A stretch of 43,830 bases of DNA from JAMLIN01 sp041676645 (GTDB lineage: Bacteria; Pseudomonadota; Gammaproteobacteria; Burkholderiales; Burkholderiaceae_E). Below, piece after piece: positions 6,581 to 16,442 of this stretch. Where the stretch lies: NCBI GenBank assembly GCA_041676645.1, contig JBAYRO010000022.1, forward strand, positions 1-43,830, given 5' to 3'. Positions within the stretch are counted from its first letter, which is position 1, and each line of letters opens with the position of its first letter. Position numbers and translations under genes: made by a program. Under the pieces are notes generated by a model. That model ran no database searches, had not been told where the DNA came from, and saw only the letters and a list, made by a program, of their open reading frames with translations.

Positions 6581-8632
6581 TCAAGGGGCCGCGACCGCAT
6601 CGCCGAATCGATAGCGCAGGCCGAGCATCACGAGCCGCCCCGAGCGCGGCCCGAAATCGTCCGGATCGGCGAAGTCGCGCTGCTCGTCGAAAAGGTTGCG
6701 TACCGAGAAGAAGCCGGCCAGGCCGCCCCGGAACTCATGGGTGATGCTCAGGTCGACGCTGCCCCAGGCTGGCGAGCGGGCTCCGCTGGTGGTGCTCACC
6801 AGTTCGCTGCTCTGGTAGCGAAGACGGGTCGCCAGCACGGTGCGCTCGGCGAAGCGCCAGTCGAAACCGAGCCGCGCGATGCTGCGCGGCCGGCGGGTCA
6901 GTTCGAAGCCGCTGCCGGCATCCCGCGTGCGGGTATACGTATAGGCAGCATGGATCGACAGGCTGGGCGAGGCCCGCCAGGACACGCCGGTCTCGAGGCC
7001 GCTGGTCCGCGCCTGGGCGACGTTGTTGTAGCGAAAGGCCTGGACGCCGTTGACCGTGCCGCTCGGACTGGAGTCGGTCTGGATCAGGTCCTCGATGTCA
7101 TTGTGAAAGGCGTTCACCTCGAAGCGCAGGTTCTTGCCGCGCGCGAACACCGCGCCGAGCTGGTAGCTCGTCGAGGATTCCGGGCGCAGGTCGGGGTTGC
7201 CGAGAACCACGTAGCCGATCGCACTGTGGTCGAACAGGAAGTAGCGCTCCTTGAGGTTCGGGACCCGGTAGCCCTCGCCGATGCTGGCGCGCACACTGGT
7301 GGTCCATGCCGAACGCGATTCGAACTCGTGCCGGATCGCGAGCTTCGGCGCCACATGGCTGCCGAAATCGGAGTCGTCCTGCCAGCGCAGGCCCAGCACC
7401 AGCTCGGTACGCTCCCCGAGGAAGATGTCGTTCTGCGCGAAGAGCTCGTGGCTGTCCCGCTCGGCCTCGCCGCCGACGAGTTCGGCAACCCCGTTGTTGG
7501 TCTGGCTCAGGGTTTCGCGGTGGTAGTCCGCACCGAACTGCCAGATCTGGTTACGCCAGGCGGGCAGGTCGATCTGCGCGCCGAGGTGAGTCATCTGCTG
7601 GCCGGCAAAGCGTTCGGTGGTGGGGACACCATTGGATGCTCCCCGGCTGGTGCTGTCGTAGGATTCATCGACCCCCTTGAATTCGAGGCGGGTACCGCCG
7701 TCGAAGCGCCAGGTCAGTCCACCGGTGAGGCGGTCGCGATCGATGTCCTCGGTCTTGAACTGGGGGATGTAGTTGGGCGGCGCGTACTGGGTATAGCGTT
7801 GCGTGTCCGCCTCGCGGTAGCGCTCGAACTCGATGAACGCGCTCCGCCCCTTGCTCCCGTACCAGCCCAGGCGCGCCATCGCCTGCCCGCGCCGGATCCG
7901 GTCCCCCTGGCGCGACCAGCCGTCCGGATCGACGGCATAGCCGTCGTCGTGCAGGACATCGGCGCCGACTCGCCAGCGCCATTGCTGTGACCCACCTTCG
8001 AGCAGGCCGCGCAGGTGCCGCCATGCGAGGTCGCCCGAATCGCCGGAATCGTTCTGCTCGCCCCGGGTGCCGACGTCGACCGCGGCAGCGCCGGAGAAAC
8101 CGGGCTGGATCGGCCGGGTGATGACATTGACGACGCCGCCCATGGCGGCGCTGCCGTACTGCACCGACGAGGCTCCCTTGACGACCTCGATACGGTCGAC
8201 CTCGACGAGCAGGAGCTGGCTGAGGTCCACGGTGGACCCGGTGCTGGCGGTGATCGGCAGGCCGTCGACGAGCACCAGGACCTGGTCGCCGGTGAGCCCC
8301 TGCAGTGAGATGCTTTGGCCGGACTTGCCGTGCACCTCGGAAAGATGCACCCCCGGCAGGTTCCCGAGCGCATCGGTGAGGGTCACGGCGCCGGTGCGTT
8401 CGAGCTCCTGCCGGGACACCACCTCGGTCCGCGTCGGCGTATCGTCGAGTGTCTTCTCGGTCCGGGTGCCGGTAACGACGACCTGCTCGAGACTCGCCGC
8501 GGCTTCGGCCTGCGCGACGGCGGGATCGCCATGGATGAGGAGGACCAGTGCGATCAGGCCGGGAGGGAGCCAGCCTGGCGCTGCCGCGCGAACAGCTCGG
8601 GGACCGGGATGGCCGGTAGACAATGCGGACAT
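6581..8632 (-). CDS. hmuR: HmuR-type TonB-dependent heme receptor
   Basis: A 683-residue outer-membrane receptor. Signal peptide to about residue 42 (ending DPAVAQA), TonB box around EQVVVTGT, plug domain with DALGNLPGVHLSEVHG and IEVVKGASSVQYGSAAMGGV, then the beta barrel ending LVMLGLRYRFGDAVAAP. The pair YRVPNLKERY and GNPDLRPESS with FDHS between them corresponds to the FRAP/NPDL boxes and intervening His of heme receptors such as HmuR. It imports heme using TonB energy. It is first in the heme operon, 135 bp before hmuY. No tonB-exbBD is in the window. The ATG at 8632 lacks a clear Shine-Dalgarno. Confidence 0.9.
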   Translation of the reverse strand: MSALSTGHPGPRAVRAAAPGWLPPGLIALVLLIHGDPAVAQAEAAASLEQVVVTGTRTEKTLDDTPTRTEVVSRQELERTGAVTLTDALGNLPGVHLSEVHGKSGQSISLQGLTGDQVLVLVDGLPITASTGSTVDLSQLLLVEVDRIEVVKGASSVQYGSAAMGGVVNVITRPIQPGFSGAAAVDVGTRGEQNDSGDSGDLAWRHLRGLLEGGSQQWRWRVGADVLHDDGYAVDPDGWSRQGDRIRRGQAMARLGWYGSKGRSAFIEFERYREADTQRYTQYAPPNYIPQFKTEDIDRDRLTGGLTWRFDGGTRLEFKGVDESYDSTSRGASNGVPTTERFAGQQMTHLGAQIDLPAWRNQIWQFGADYHRETLSQTNNGVAELVGGEAERDSHELFAQNDIFLGERTELVLGLRWQDDSDFGSHVAPKLAIRHEFESRSAWTTSVRASIGEGYRVPNLKERYFLFDHSAIGYVVLGNPDLRPESSTSYQLGAVFARGKNLRFEVNAFHNDIEDLIQTDSSPSGTVNGVQAFRYNNVAQARTSGLETGVSWRASPSLSIHAAYTYTRTRDAGSGFELTRRPRSIARLGFDWRFAERTVLATRLRYQSSELVSTTSGARSPAWGSVDLSITHEFRGGLAGFFSVRNLFDEQRDFADPDDFGPRSGRLVMLGLRYRFGDAVAAP

Positions 8633-8718
8633 TCAGGTGAGAATTCCAGCGGACGGGTAACATCGCGCCGGCGGACCTTTCCTGCGGTGCCTCCCCGATT
8701 CCGCTCCGGACACGGGGG

Positions 8719-8765
8719 AATGCCGCAGTGCAGCGTCGAGAAAGACCGACGCTGCGGGCCGCATT
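8719..8765 (-). promoter_or_regulatory. Long imperfect stem in the hmuR leader
   Basis: A perfect 9-bp inverted repeat, GCAGCGTCG (8730-8738) with CGACGCTGC (8747-8755), sits inside an outer AATGC/GCATT pair, making a 47-base imperfect hairpin. There is no T-run, so it is not an intrinsic terminator. It lies between the Fur-like box and the hmuR start, so it would be in the 5' leader. Confidence 0.4.
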
Positions 8766-8852
8766 GCGCGTTTCCATGGCTGGCTGGGCGCAGTATCGCG
8801 GCCTGGCTGGCAAGCAGCGTCATCGGTGGATAGCCGCCGAATTCGCTTGCTT

Positions 8853-8871
8853 GACAATGATTCTCGTTTGC
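8853..8871 (-). promoter_or_regulatory. Fur-like box upstream of hmuR
   Basis: Read on the minus strand, GCAAACGAGAATCATTGTC matches the 19-base Fur consensus GATAATGATAATCATTATC at 14 positions. It is 221 bases upstream of the hmuR ATG, in the region divergent from the DUF2249-suf operon. Iron repression of the heme operon is inferred. Confidence 0.55.
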
Positions 8872-8985
8872 AAATGCGACTCGGTCAAGGAAAAGTTTCC
8901 GTACCGCTCGCAGGGATGGAGAAGGGTTACCCGACCCAAAGATGTACGCTACGGATTGCTTTCACCGAGTCATTGCGCCGAGATT

Positions 8986-9006
8986 AGATGTATAATCAAT
9001 ACATCT
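8986..9006 (+). promoter_or_regulatory. NsrR-like operator overlapping the -10 of the DUF2249-suf operon
   Basis: A perfect inverted repeat AGATGTAT (8986-8993), AATCA, ATACATCT (8999-9006). It matches the NsrR pattern AAGATGYAT-N5-ATRCATCTT. A perfect -10 hexamer TATAAT lies inside it at 8991-8996, so binding would block RNA polymerase. No good -35 is visible 17 bases upstream. The nsrR gene 8 kb away has the same type of site. Confidence 0.7.
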
Positions 9007-9082
9007 TTTGGCGGGCAATGAAACCCGGTGCCGGAGCAATCCGGCAACGCATCATCCGACCCATGACCAGACGAGGCCGCGC

Positions 9083-9334
9083 ATGAACTCTCCCGACAAG
9101 CTGACCCAGGCCGCCTACGTGTTCGACGCCAGGGGCATATCGAAGCGTTTTCGCCATGCCGCGATCTTCGGTGCCATGGACAGCCTCGAAGCGGGGGAAG
9201 CCATGCGCTTCGTCAACGACCACGACCCTCTTCCCCTCCTCGCCCAGCTTGCCGCACGCTATGGCGATACGGTCGACATCAGCTACCTCAGGCGAGAGCC
9301 GGGCGAGATCGTGATCGACTTCACCAGGACCTGA
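9083..9334 (+). CDS. DUF2249 domain protein
   Basis: An 83-residue protein starting MNSPDKLTQAAYVFDARGIS. The segments FDARGISKRFRHAAIFGAMD, MRFVNDHDPLPLLAQLAARY and DISYLRREPGEIVIDF are typical of DUF2249 (TusA-like fold), which is often found with hemerythrin-like or NO-stress genes. The conserved N-D-H-D-P-x-P-L motif is present. I chose the ATG at 9083 (weak GAGG upstream) over an in-frame one at 9008, because the latter lies right after the operator and translates to non-conserved sequence. It is four bases before sufB and behind an NsrR-like operator, so an NO or redox-stress link to Fe-S assembly is inferred. Biochemical role unknown. Confidence 0.8.
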   Translation: MNSPDKLTQAAYVFDARGISKRFRHAAIFGAMDSLEAGEAMRFVNDHDPLPLLAQLAARYGDTVDISYLRREPGEIVIDFTRT

Positions 9335-9338
9335 ACCC

Positions 9339-10793
<1,455 letters not shown>

Positions 10794-10830
10794 CCGGCAC
10801 CCCCAAGCATTGACAGGACATCGAGAAAAC

Positions 10831-11604
10831 ATGACGAAGCAAGGCGACAAGCTTCTGGAAATTCGGAATCTCGCGGTACAGGCGGGTGATCAACGCGTAC
10901 TCGAATCGGTATCGATCGACATCGACGCCGGCGAAGTGGTCGCGATCATGGGCGCGAACGGCAGCGGCAAGAGCACGCTCGGCTTCGCCCTGGCGGGCCA
11001 TCCGCGCTACGAGGTCGTCGGCGGCGAGGCAAGTCTGGCCGGTGTCGACCTGCTCGCGATGGAGCCGCAGGACCGCGCCCGCGCCGGCCTGTTCCTCTCC
11101 TTCCAGTCCCCGCCCGACCTGCCGGGCGTGCGCAACAACCTCTTCATGCGCACTTCGCTGAATGCCGTCCTCGAGGCCCGCAACGAGGAGCCGGTGGACG
11201 CCTTCGATTTCCTCGAGCGCGCCAAGGGCATCGCCGGGTCCATCGACCTGCCGGCCGCCTTCCTGAACCGCCCGGTCAACGAGGGTTTCTCGGGGGGCGA
11301 GCGCAAGCGCAACGAGCTGCTGCAACTCGCGATGCTGGCACCGAAGCTGGCCGTCCTCGACGAAGTCGACTCCGGCATGGACGTCGACGGACTGCGCGCG
11401 ATCGTCGAGACAATCAACCGGATGCGCGCGCAGGGAACCGCCTTCCTGCTCATCTCCCATTCGCTCGCAATGGTCGAAGCGGTGAATCCGGACCGGGTGG
11501 CCGAACTCGACGGCGGCCGGATCGCCCGGACCGGCTCGCTCGACCTCGCCCGGGAGATCGCGCGGACCGGGTTTTCCCGCGCCCGTGAATCGGTCGAGGG
11601 TTGA
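10831..11604 (+). CDS. sufC: SufC, ATPase of the SUF complex
   Basis: A 257-residue ABC-type ATPase without membrane domain, the engine of SufBC2D. Walker A is GANGSGKST, the signature FSGGERKRNELLQ and Walker B LAVLDEVDSGMD, all diagnostic of SufC; the Q-loop region contains LFLSFQSPPDLPGVRNN. The start at 10831 is the first ATG after sufB and reads MTKQGDKLLEIRNL. Its stop is three bases before the chosen sufD ATG. Ordinary length and no odd residues. Confidence 0.97.
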   Translation: MTKQGDKLLEIRNLAVQAGDQRVLESVSIDIDAGEVVAIMGANGSGKSTLGFALAGHPRYEVVGGEASLAGVDLLAMEPQDRARAGLFLSFQSPPDLPGVRNNLFMRTSLNAVLEARNEEPVDAFDFLERAKGIAGSIDLPAAFLNRPVNEGFSGGERKRNELLQLAMLAPKLAVLDEVDSGMDVDGLRAIVETINRMRAQGTAFLLISHSLAMVEAVNPDRVAELDGGRIARTGSLDLAREIARTGFSRARESVEG

Positions 11605-11606
11605 GC

Positions 11607-12803
11607 ATGCAGTCCGAAGCCGCAAACCGTGAGCCGGCCGTGCTGCAGGAAGTGCGCGACCGGTGGATTCCCCGCCAGACGGAACTGTTCCGCCACCTGC
11701 GACCGCCCGAGGCCGACACCTGGCTGGCCCGGCCGGCCTCGAGCAGCGATGAAGCCTCGGCCTGGATCACGGACACGCCTGGCGACGACGCCGGACAGCC
11801 CGGACCGCGCCTGGCCATCGAAACCGACAGGGAGAAGCTCGCCACCGCGCTCGCGAAGGTACCGGCGAGCCTGCGCGACGAGTACACGCCCCTGGCGGAA
11901 GCCCATGCCGCCAGTTGCGTCGGCTTCGCGAACCTGCGCATCGGCGCCGAGGACGAGGGTCGCGTCATCCGCATTCGGCGTCGCTCCGATGCCATGCGCG
12001 ATGCGCCGCTGCTCCTGGTCGAGATCGCGCCCGGCACCCGCTTCACCCTCGTCGAGGACGCCGATGCCGGGACGGCGCCCGGCATCGCCGCGGCCATGAC
12101 CCGCAATGCGCTCGCCTTCATCCGGGTCGGCGCGGGCGCGCACCTGCGCCACCTGCGGATCCGGCGCGAACCGCCGGCCAACGCGATCGCGAACCGGACG
12201 GTCGTCGAGGTCGACGGCGACGGCCGCTACGAACAGATCACGATCGCCAGCGGCGGCGACTACCATCTCGAACGCAGCGAGATCGACCTGCTCGGCAAGG
12301 GAGCGCATGCCGAAAGCGTCGCTGTGCTGCTGGCCGCCGCCGACCGGCTCGAACAGCAGATCGAGGTCCGGCATTCCGCGCCCGCCACCCGCAGCCGCGT
12401 CGAAACCCTCGTGCTGGCTGCCGACGCCGCGCGGGTGGTCGTCAATTCGCGCACCATGCTGCCGCGCGAGGTATCCGGCGCCATCGTCGACCAGAGCCTC
12501 CACGGCGTGCCCACGGCGGGCCAGCCGAAGATCATCCTGCGACCGCATCTCGAAATCCTGCACGACCAGGTCGAGGCGCGCCATGGCGCCACCTGGGGGG
12601 CGCTCTCCGAGGACGCCCTGTTCTACGCCAGCCAGCGCGGCATCGACCCGGACGAAGCCCGTGCGCTGATCGTCGACGGCATGGCGAGCGCCCTGGTCGA
12701 CTCGTGCGTCGACGATCCCGAACTGCTCGAGCGGACGGGGCTCACCCCCGCCCTCCTCGAGGCGATCGCCGGGCACGTCGGACGCAAACCGGAGCGCGAA
12801 TGA
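11607..12803 (+). CDS. sufD: SufD, Fe-S cluster scaffold subunit
   Basis: A 398-residue protein paralogous to SufB. The C-terminal region carries the shared signature HGVPTAGQPKIILRPHLEIL and RHGATWGALSEDALFYASQR. SufD pairs with SufB and is needed for iron entry. The N-terminal third is divergent, as is normal for SufD. A TTG at 11601 is in frame, but the ATG at 11607, with GAGGG seven bases upstream, is preferred. Its stop overlaps sufS by four bases. Confidence 0.92.
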   Translation: MQSEAANREPAVLQEVRDRWIPRQTELFRHLRPPEADTWLARPASSSDEASAWITDTPGDDAGQPGPRLAIETDREKLATALAKVPASLRDEYTPLAEAHAASCVGFANLRIGAEDEGRVIRIRRRSDAMRDAPLLLVEIAPGTRFTLVEDADAGTAPGIAAAMTRNALAFIRVGAGAHLRHLRIRREPPANAIANRTVVEVDGDGRYEQITIASGGDYHLERSEIDLLGKGAHAESVAVLLAAADRLEQQIEVRHSAPATRSRVETLVLAADAARVVVNSRTMLPREVSGAIVDQSLHGVPTAGQPKIILRPHLEILHDQVEARHGATWGALSEDALFYASQRGIDPDEARALIVDGMASALVDSCVDDPELLERTGLTPALLEAIAGHVGRKPERE

Positions 12804-14080
12804 GCGAAGCCAGTATCGGCCAGCAGCGGCGCGAAACCGCCGCCGATGCCTTCCCCGTCGACACCATCCGGGCGCAGTTCCCGATCCTCGCGCAGAAGAT
12901 CCGCGGCCAGCGGCTCGCGTATCTCGACAATGCCGCCACCACGCAGAGCCCGACGGCCGTGATGGACGCGGTCCGCGAGTTCGAATCGACGATCCGGGCC
13001 AACATCCACCGGGGCGTGCACACCCTCTCCCAGGAGTCGACCGACGCCTTCGAAAGGGCGCGCGCCGACATCGGCCGGTTCATCGGCCTGACCGATGACC
13101 ACGGCCTGGTGTTCACCTCGGGCACGACCGAAGCCCTCAACACCATCGCCCACGGCCTGTCGGCCGGTGATGGCGTACCGGCGAGCCTCGGTCCCGGCGA
13201 CGAGGTCATCGTCAGCGGCCTGGAGCACCATGCCAACCTCATCCCCTGGCAGCGGGCGGCAAGGCGCAGCGGCGCGACCCTGCGCATCCTGCTTCCCGAT
13301 ACCGCCGGCCGCGTCCAGCTCGAGGACCTCGCGGCGATTCTCGGTCCCCGGACCCGGGTGTTCGCCCTGACCGCCTGCGCCAATGCCACCGGCTACCGTC
13401 CTCCCTACGAGGCGATGCTGCGCATGGCCGCCGAAGCTGGCGCGCTCACCGTGCTCGACGCCGCCCAGGCCGTTTCGCACGAGCCCCTCGAACTGGCCGG
13501 GCTCGATTGCGACTTCCTCGCGTTCTCCTCGCACAAGATGTACGGGCCGATGGGCATCGGGGCGCTGGCCGGACGGCTGGCCGCGCTCGAGCGACTCAGC
13601 CCGCTGCGGCTCGGTGGCGACATGGTCGACTGGGTCGGGCTGGAGGATGCGGGCTTCGCGCCGCTGCCATCGCGCCTCGAGGGCGGCACCCAGAATGTCG
13701 GCGGTGCGGTGGGCATGGCGGAGGCCGCCCGTTTCATCGACAGCATCGGTCGGCCGCGGATCGATGCCGAACTGCGCCGCCTGCGGGCGCGCGCCACCGA
13801 GGGCCTCGCCGCGATCGGGGGCATCACGGTCCTGAATCCCGAATCCACCGAATCGGCGATCGTCGCCTTCGTCGCCGAGGATGTGCATCCGCACGACATC
13901 GGGACGCTGCTCGACGAACGCGCGATCGCGGTGCGCACCGGCCACCATTGCGCGATGCCGCTGATCGAGCGCCTCGGCAAGGGGCCGACCACCCGCGCCT
14001 CGTTCGCCGCCTACAACACCGACGAGGAAGTCGATCGCCTCCTCGAGGCGGTCGATGCCGCACTGAAGGCCCTGGCATGA
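12800..14080 (+). CDS. sufS: SufS, group II cysteine desulfurase
   Basis: A 426-residue PLP enzyme that takes sulfur from cysteine, giving alanine and a persulfide. Landmarks are RLAYLDNAATTQSP near the N-terminus, GLEHHANLIPWQ, the PLP lysine in FSSHKMYGPMGIG, LEGGTQNVGG and the catalytic cysteine in VRTGHHCAMPLI. It overlaps sufD and sufU by four bases each, implying coupled translation. The adjacent sufU suggests sulfur transfer goes through SufU rather than SufE. Confidence 0.96.
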   Translation: MSEASIGQQRRETAADAFPVDTIRAQFPILAQKIRGQRLAYLDNAATTQSPTAVMDAVREFESTIRANIHRGVHTLSQESTDAFERARADIGRFIGLTDDHGLVFTSGTTEALNTIAHGLSAGDGVPASLGPGDEVIVSGLEHHANLIPWQRAARRSGATLRILLPDTAGRVQLEDLAAILGPRTRVFALTACANATGYRPPYEAMLRMAAEAGALTVLDAAQAVSHEPLELAGLDCDFLAFSSHKMYGPMGIGALAGRLAALERLSPLRLGGDMVDWVGLEDAGFAPLPSRLEGGTQNVGGAVGMAEAARFIDSIGRPRIDAELRRLRARATEGLAAIGGITVLNPESTESAIVAFVAEDVHPHDIGTLLDERAIAVRTGHHCAMPLIERLGKGPTTRASFAAYNTDEEVDRLLEAVDAALKALA

Positions 14081-14538
14081 ACGATGGCGACGCCCTCTCG
14101 GATCTCTATCAGGAGCTTGTTCTCGAGCACAAGCGCTCGCCGCGCAACTTCGGCCCCATGGCGTCGCCCACCCACGAGGCGCGCGGCACCAATCCGCAAT
14201 GCGGCGACGACGTCAAGGTGCAGCTGCGCATCGATGGCGAGCGCATCGAGGACATCCGCTTCACCGGCAACGGTTGCGCCATCTGCATGGCCTCGACCTC
14301 GATGATGACCGAAGCGGTCAAGCGAGGCGATGTCCCCTCCGCGCTCGAGCTCCAGGAGCGTTTCCGGGCGGTCATGACCGGCAAGCAGGAAGCCGCAGAT
14401 GCCGGCCTCGGCAAGCTCATCAGCTTCGCGGGCGTGCGTCGCTACCCGAGCCGCATCAAGTGCGTGCTGCTGGGCTGGCATGCCCTGAACCACGCAATCA
14501 CCGACGCCGACGGCGTCGAGAAGGGGACACCGGCATGA
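14077..14538 (+). CDS. sufU: SufU, sulfurtransferase partner of SufS
   Basis: A 153-residue IscU-like protein of the SufU branch. The three conserved cysteines are in NPQCGDD, GCAICMAST and IKCVLLGWH, with the Asp two after the first. The 18-20-residue insertion between the second and third Cys typical of SufU appears to be present (AVKRGDVPSALELQERF). SufU accepts sulfur from SufS, usually with bound Zn. The ATG overlaps the sufS stop by four bases. Such SufU-type SUF operons are best known in Gram-positives but also occur in proteobacteria. Confidence 0.93.
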   Translation: MNDGDALSDLYQELVLEHKRSPRNFGPMASPTHEARGTNPQCGDDVKVQLRIDGERIEDIRFTGNGCAICMASTSMMTEAVKRGDVPSALELQERFRAVMTGKQEAADAGLGKLISFAGVRRYPSRIKCVLLGWHALNHAITDADGVEKGTPA

Positions 14539-15083
14539 GACGCGGATCCGAGCACATCATCCTCGAGCGCTCCGTCTGGGTCGAGCGCATTCCCGATGGC
14601 CAGCCGATGGAGCTTCCGGAGGGCCAGTCGGTGATGATCACCCAGGCGCTGGGCTCGGCATTCACCCTCTGGGTCGACGGCCAGCTGGTCCGGCTGCCCG
14701 GCGACGAGGCGGACGCGATCGGCCAGTCCATCCCCGAGACGATCGAGATTCCCGATTCGGCTGGCCCCGAGGAAGTGGAGGCGCTCGCCTGGGAGGCGAT
14801 GCGAACCTGCTACGACCCGGAGATCCCGGTCAACATCGTCGAACTGGGCCTGGTCTACTCCTGCGACATCGAGCCCTACGACGATGAAGGCGGGCTGCTG
14901 GTCAAGATCCGCATGACCCTGACCGCGCCCGGTTGCGGCATGGGACCGATCCTCGGCAAGGAAGTCAGCGAGAAAGTCGGCGCCCTGCCCCATGTCGAGC
15001 GCGTCGAGGTCGAACTCGTCTTCGATCCCCCCTGGGATCGCTCGATGATGTCCGAGTCGGCCGCGCTCGCGCTGGGTCTCTGA
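14535..15083 (+). CDS. sufT: SufT, Fe-S assembly factor (MIP18/DUF59 family)
   Basis: A 182-residue protein. An N-terminal SufT-specific region (ERIPDGQPMELPEGQSVMIT, ALGSAFTLWVDGQLVRL) precedes a DUF59 domain with RTCYDPEIPVNIVELGLVYS, MTLTAPGCGMGPIL and VELVFDPPWDRSMMS. The PGCGMG cysteine is the conserved DUF59 cysteine. SufT helps mature Fe-S proteins under high demand. It overlaps sufU by four bases and ends the suf gene set. Confidence 0.93.
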   Translation: MRRGSEHIILERSVWVERIPDGQPMELPEGQSVMITQALGSAFTLWVDGQLVRLPGDEADAIGQSIPETIEIPDSAGPEEVEALAWEAMRTCYDPEIPVNIVELGLVYSCDIEPYDDEGGLLVKIRMTLTAPGCGMGPILGKEVSEKVGALPHVERVEVELVFDPPWDRSMMSESAALALGL

Positions 15084-15155
15084 AACACCGTGCCGGCCCG
15101 CTTGCGGCCGGCGGCATCCGAACACCACAACAGGGGATCCCTCCCCACCCCCTCC

Positions 15156-16370
15156 ATGCTGACCGTCCTTCTCGAACAGATCCACGCCAGCGCCGACCCG
15201 ATCCTCGAGGCCCTGCCCGGACTGCGGATCGAGCGCATGAACCAGGCCGGCGACCTCGAGCGGCTCGCGCCGCTGCTGCCCGATGTCGAGATCCTCGGCA
15301 TCCGCTCGCGGACCGCCATCGACCGGGCACTGCTCGAGCGGGCGCCCCGGCTCAAGGCGATCGGCGCCTATTGCACCGGCACCAACAACATCGACCTCGA
15401 TGCGGCGCGCGACCACGGCGTCGCGGTATTCAACGGACCGTTCTCGAATACCCGCTCGGTGGCCGAGCTCGTCATCTCGCATGCGATCGCGCTGATGCGG
15501 CGGGTACCCGAGCGCCACCAGTCGGCCCGACGCGGCGGCTGGCTCAAGGACTCGACACGCTCGAACGAAGTCCGTGGCAAGACCCTGGGAATCATCGGCT
15601 ACGGCAAGATCGGCACCCAGACTGGGCTGCTCGCCGAGTCGATCGGAATGCGGGTGATCTTCCATGACGTGGTCGCCCGCCTGCCCCTGGGCAACGCGCG
15701 CCCGACCCGCTCGCTCGACCAGCTGCTCGCCGAAGCCGACATCGTCACCATCCATGTACCGCAAAGCCCCGATACCGAACAGCTGATCGGCGAGCAACGC
15801 CTCGCCCTCATGAAGGAAGGCGCGGTGCTGATCAATCTCGCTCGGGGCCGCGTCATCGACATCGATGCGCTGTGCGCCGCCCTGGATTCCGGCCATCTGC
15901 GCGGCGCCGCCATCGACGTCTTTCCGGTCGAACCGAAATCCGCAAGCGACCCCTTCGAATCACCCCTGCAGTCGCGCGACAACGTGATACTCACCCCGCA
16001 CGTCGGCGGCTCGACGATCGAGGCCCAGGCCAACCTCGGCATCGAGGTCTCCGAGAAGCTGCGTGACTACCTGGCGACCGGAGCGGTCCGCGGCAGCGTC
16101 AGCCTGCCGGACATCTCAGTGGGCGTGCCCAGCGGCGCCTGCCGGCTCGTGCATGTGCACCACGACCGCCCGGGGATGATCTCGCGGCTCAACCAGCTGC
16201 TGGCCACCGAGAACATCAACGTGTCCCAGATGCATCTGCAGACCGGATCGGGCGTGGGTCTCGCGGTAGTGGACCTCGCGTCGAATCCCAGCGAGCAGGC
16301 GACCCGGGCGATCGAGGGCCTGGAAGGAACCTTGCGCGCCTTCGTCACCTGCGCCCCGGCGGGCGCCTGA
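15156..16370 (+). CDS. serA: D-3-phosphoglycerate dehydrogenase
   Basis: A 404-residue dehydrogenase catalysing the first step of serine synthesis from 3-phosphoglycerate. It shows AIGAYCTGTNNIDLDAARDH, the nucleotide-binding GIIGYGKIGTQTG, INLARGRVIDIDAL with the catalytic Arg, and the His of NVILTPHVGGSTIEAQ. A C-terminal ACT domain (RPGMISRLNQLLATENINVS) likely senses serine. Length matches E. coli SerA. It follows sufT by 72 bases on the same strand. A cysteine-supply link with SUF is plausible but inferred. A GC hairpin follows the stop. Confidence 0.92.
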   Translation: MLTVLLEQIHASADPILEALPGLRIERMNQAGDLERLAPLLPDVEILGIRSRTAIDRALLERAPRLKAIGAYCTGTNNIDLDAARDHGVAVFNGPFSNTRSVAELVISHAIALMRRVPERHQSARRGGWLKDSTRSNEVRGKTLGIIGYGKIGTQTGLLAESIGMRVIFHDVVARLPLGNARPTRSLDQLLAEADIVTIHVPQSPDTEQLIGEQRLALMKEGAVLINLARGRVIDIDALCAALDSGHLRGAAIDVFPVEPKSASDPFESPLQSRDNVILTPHVGGSTIEAQANLGIEVSEKLRDYLATGAVRGSVSLPDISVGVPSGACRLVHVHHDRPGMISRLNQLLATENINVSQMHLQTGSGVGLAVVDLASNPSEQATRAIEGLEGTLRAFVTCAPAGA

Positions 16371-16375
16371 ACGAA

Positions 16376-16403
16376 TCCGTCGCGCCCGGGCCGGCGCGAC
16401 GGA
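16376..16403. terminator. Hairpin between convergent serA and fdxA
   Basis: Perfect 11-bp arms TCCGTCGCGCC (16376-16386) and GGCGCGACGGA (16393-16403) with a six-base loop, six bases after the serA stop. No long T-run follows, so it is a weak or bidirectional terminator candidate. Confidence 0.5.
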
Positions 16404-16442
16404 ATTCAGGGATGGGCGTCGTGACGCGGGTCGATGAAAGGA

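Larger units (their letters stand above)
8633..9082. other. Divergent hmuR / DUF2249-suf intergenic region
   Basis: A 450-base region without a convincing gene. It holds, left to right, the structured hmuR leader, the Fur-like box and the NsrR-like palindrome with its internal TATAAT. An open frame on the minus strand (8857-8633) ending next to the hmuR ATG overlaps the Fur box and has no family features. Confidence 0.6.

Noticed and set aside
8640..8820. Cobalamin-type riboswitch in the TonB receptor leader
   Set aside because: The conserved box order and core bases are not present. The hairpin there is simple and the neighbours are heme genes.
8633..8857. A 74-codon minus-strand frame ending one base before the hmuR ATG, possible leader gene
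   Set aside because: Its start lies in the Fur-like box, where transcription would begin downstream, and the translated sequence has no family features.
15084..15155. Terminator between sufT and serA
   Set aside because: GCCGGCC/GGCCGGC can pair but has no T-run, and serA follows closely on the same strand.
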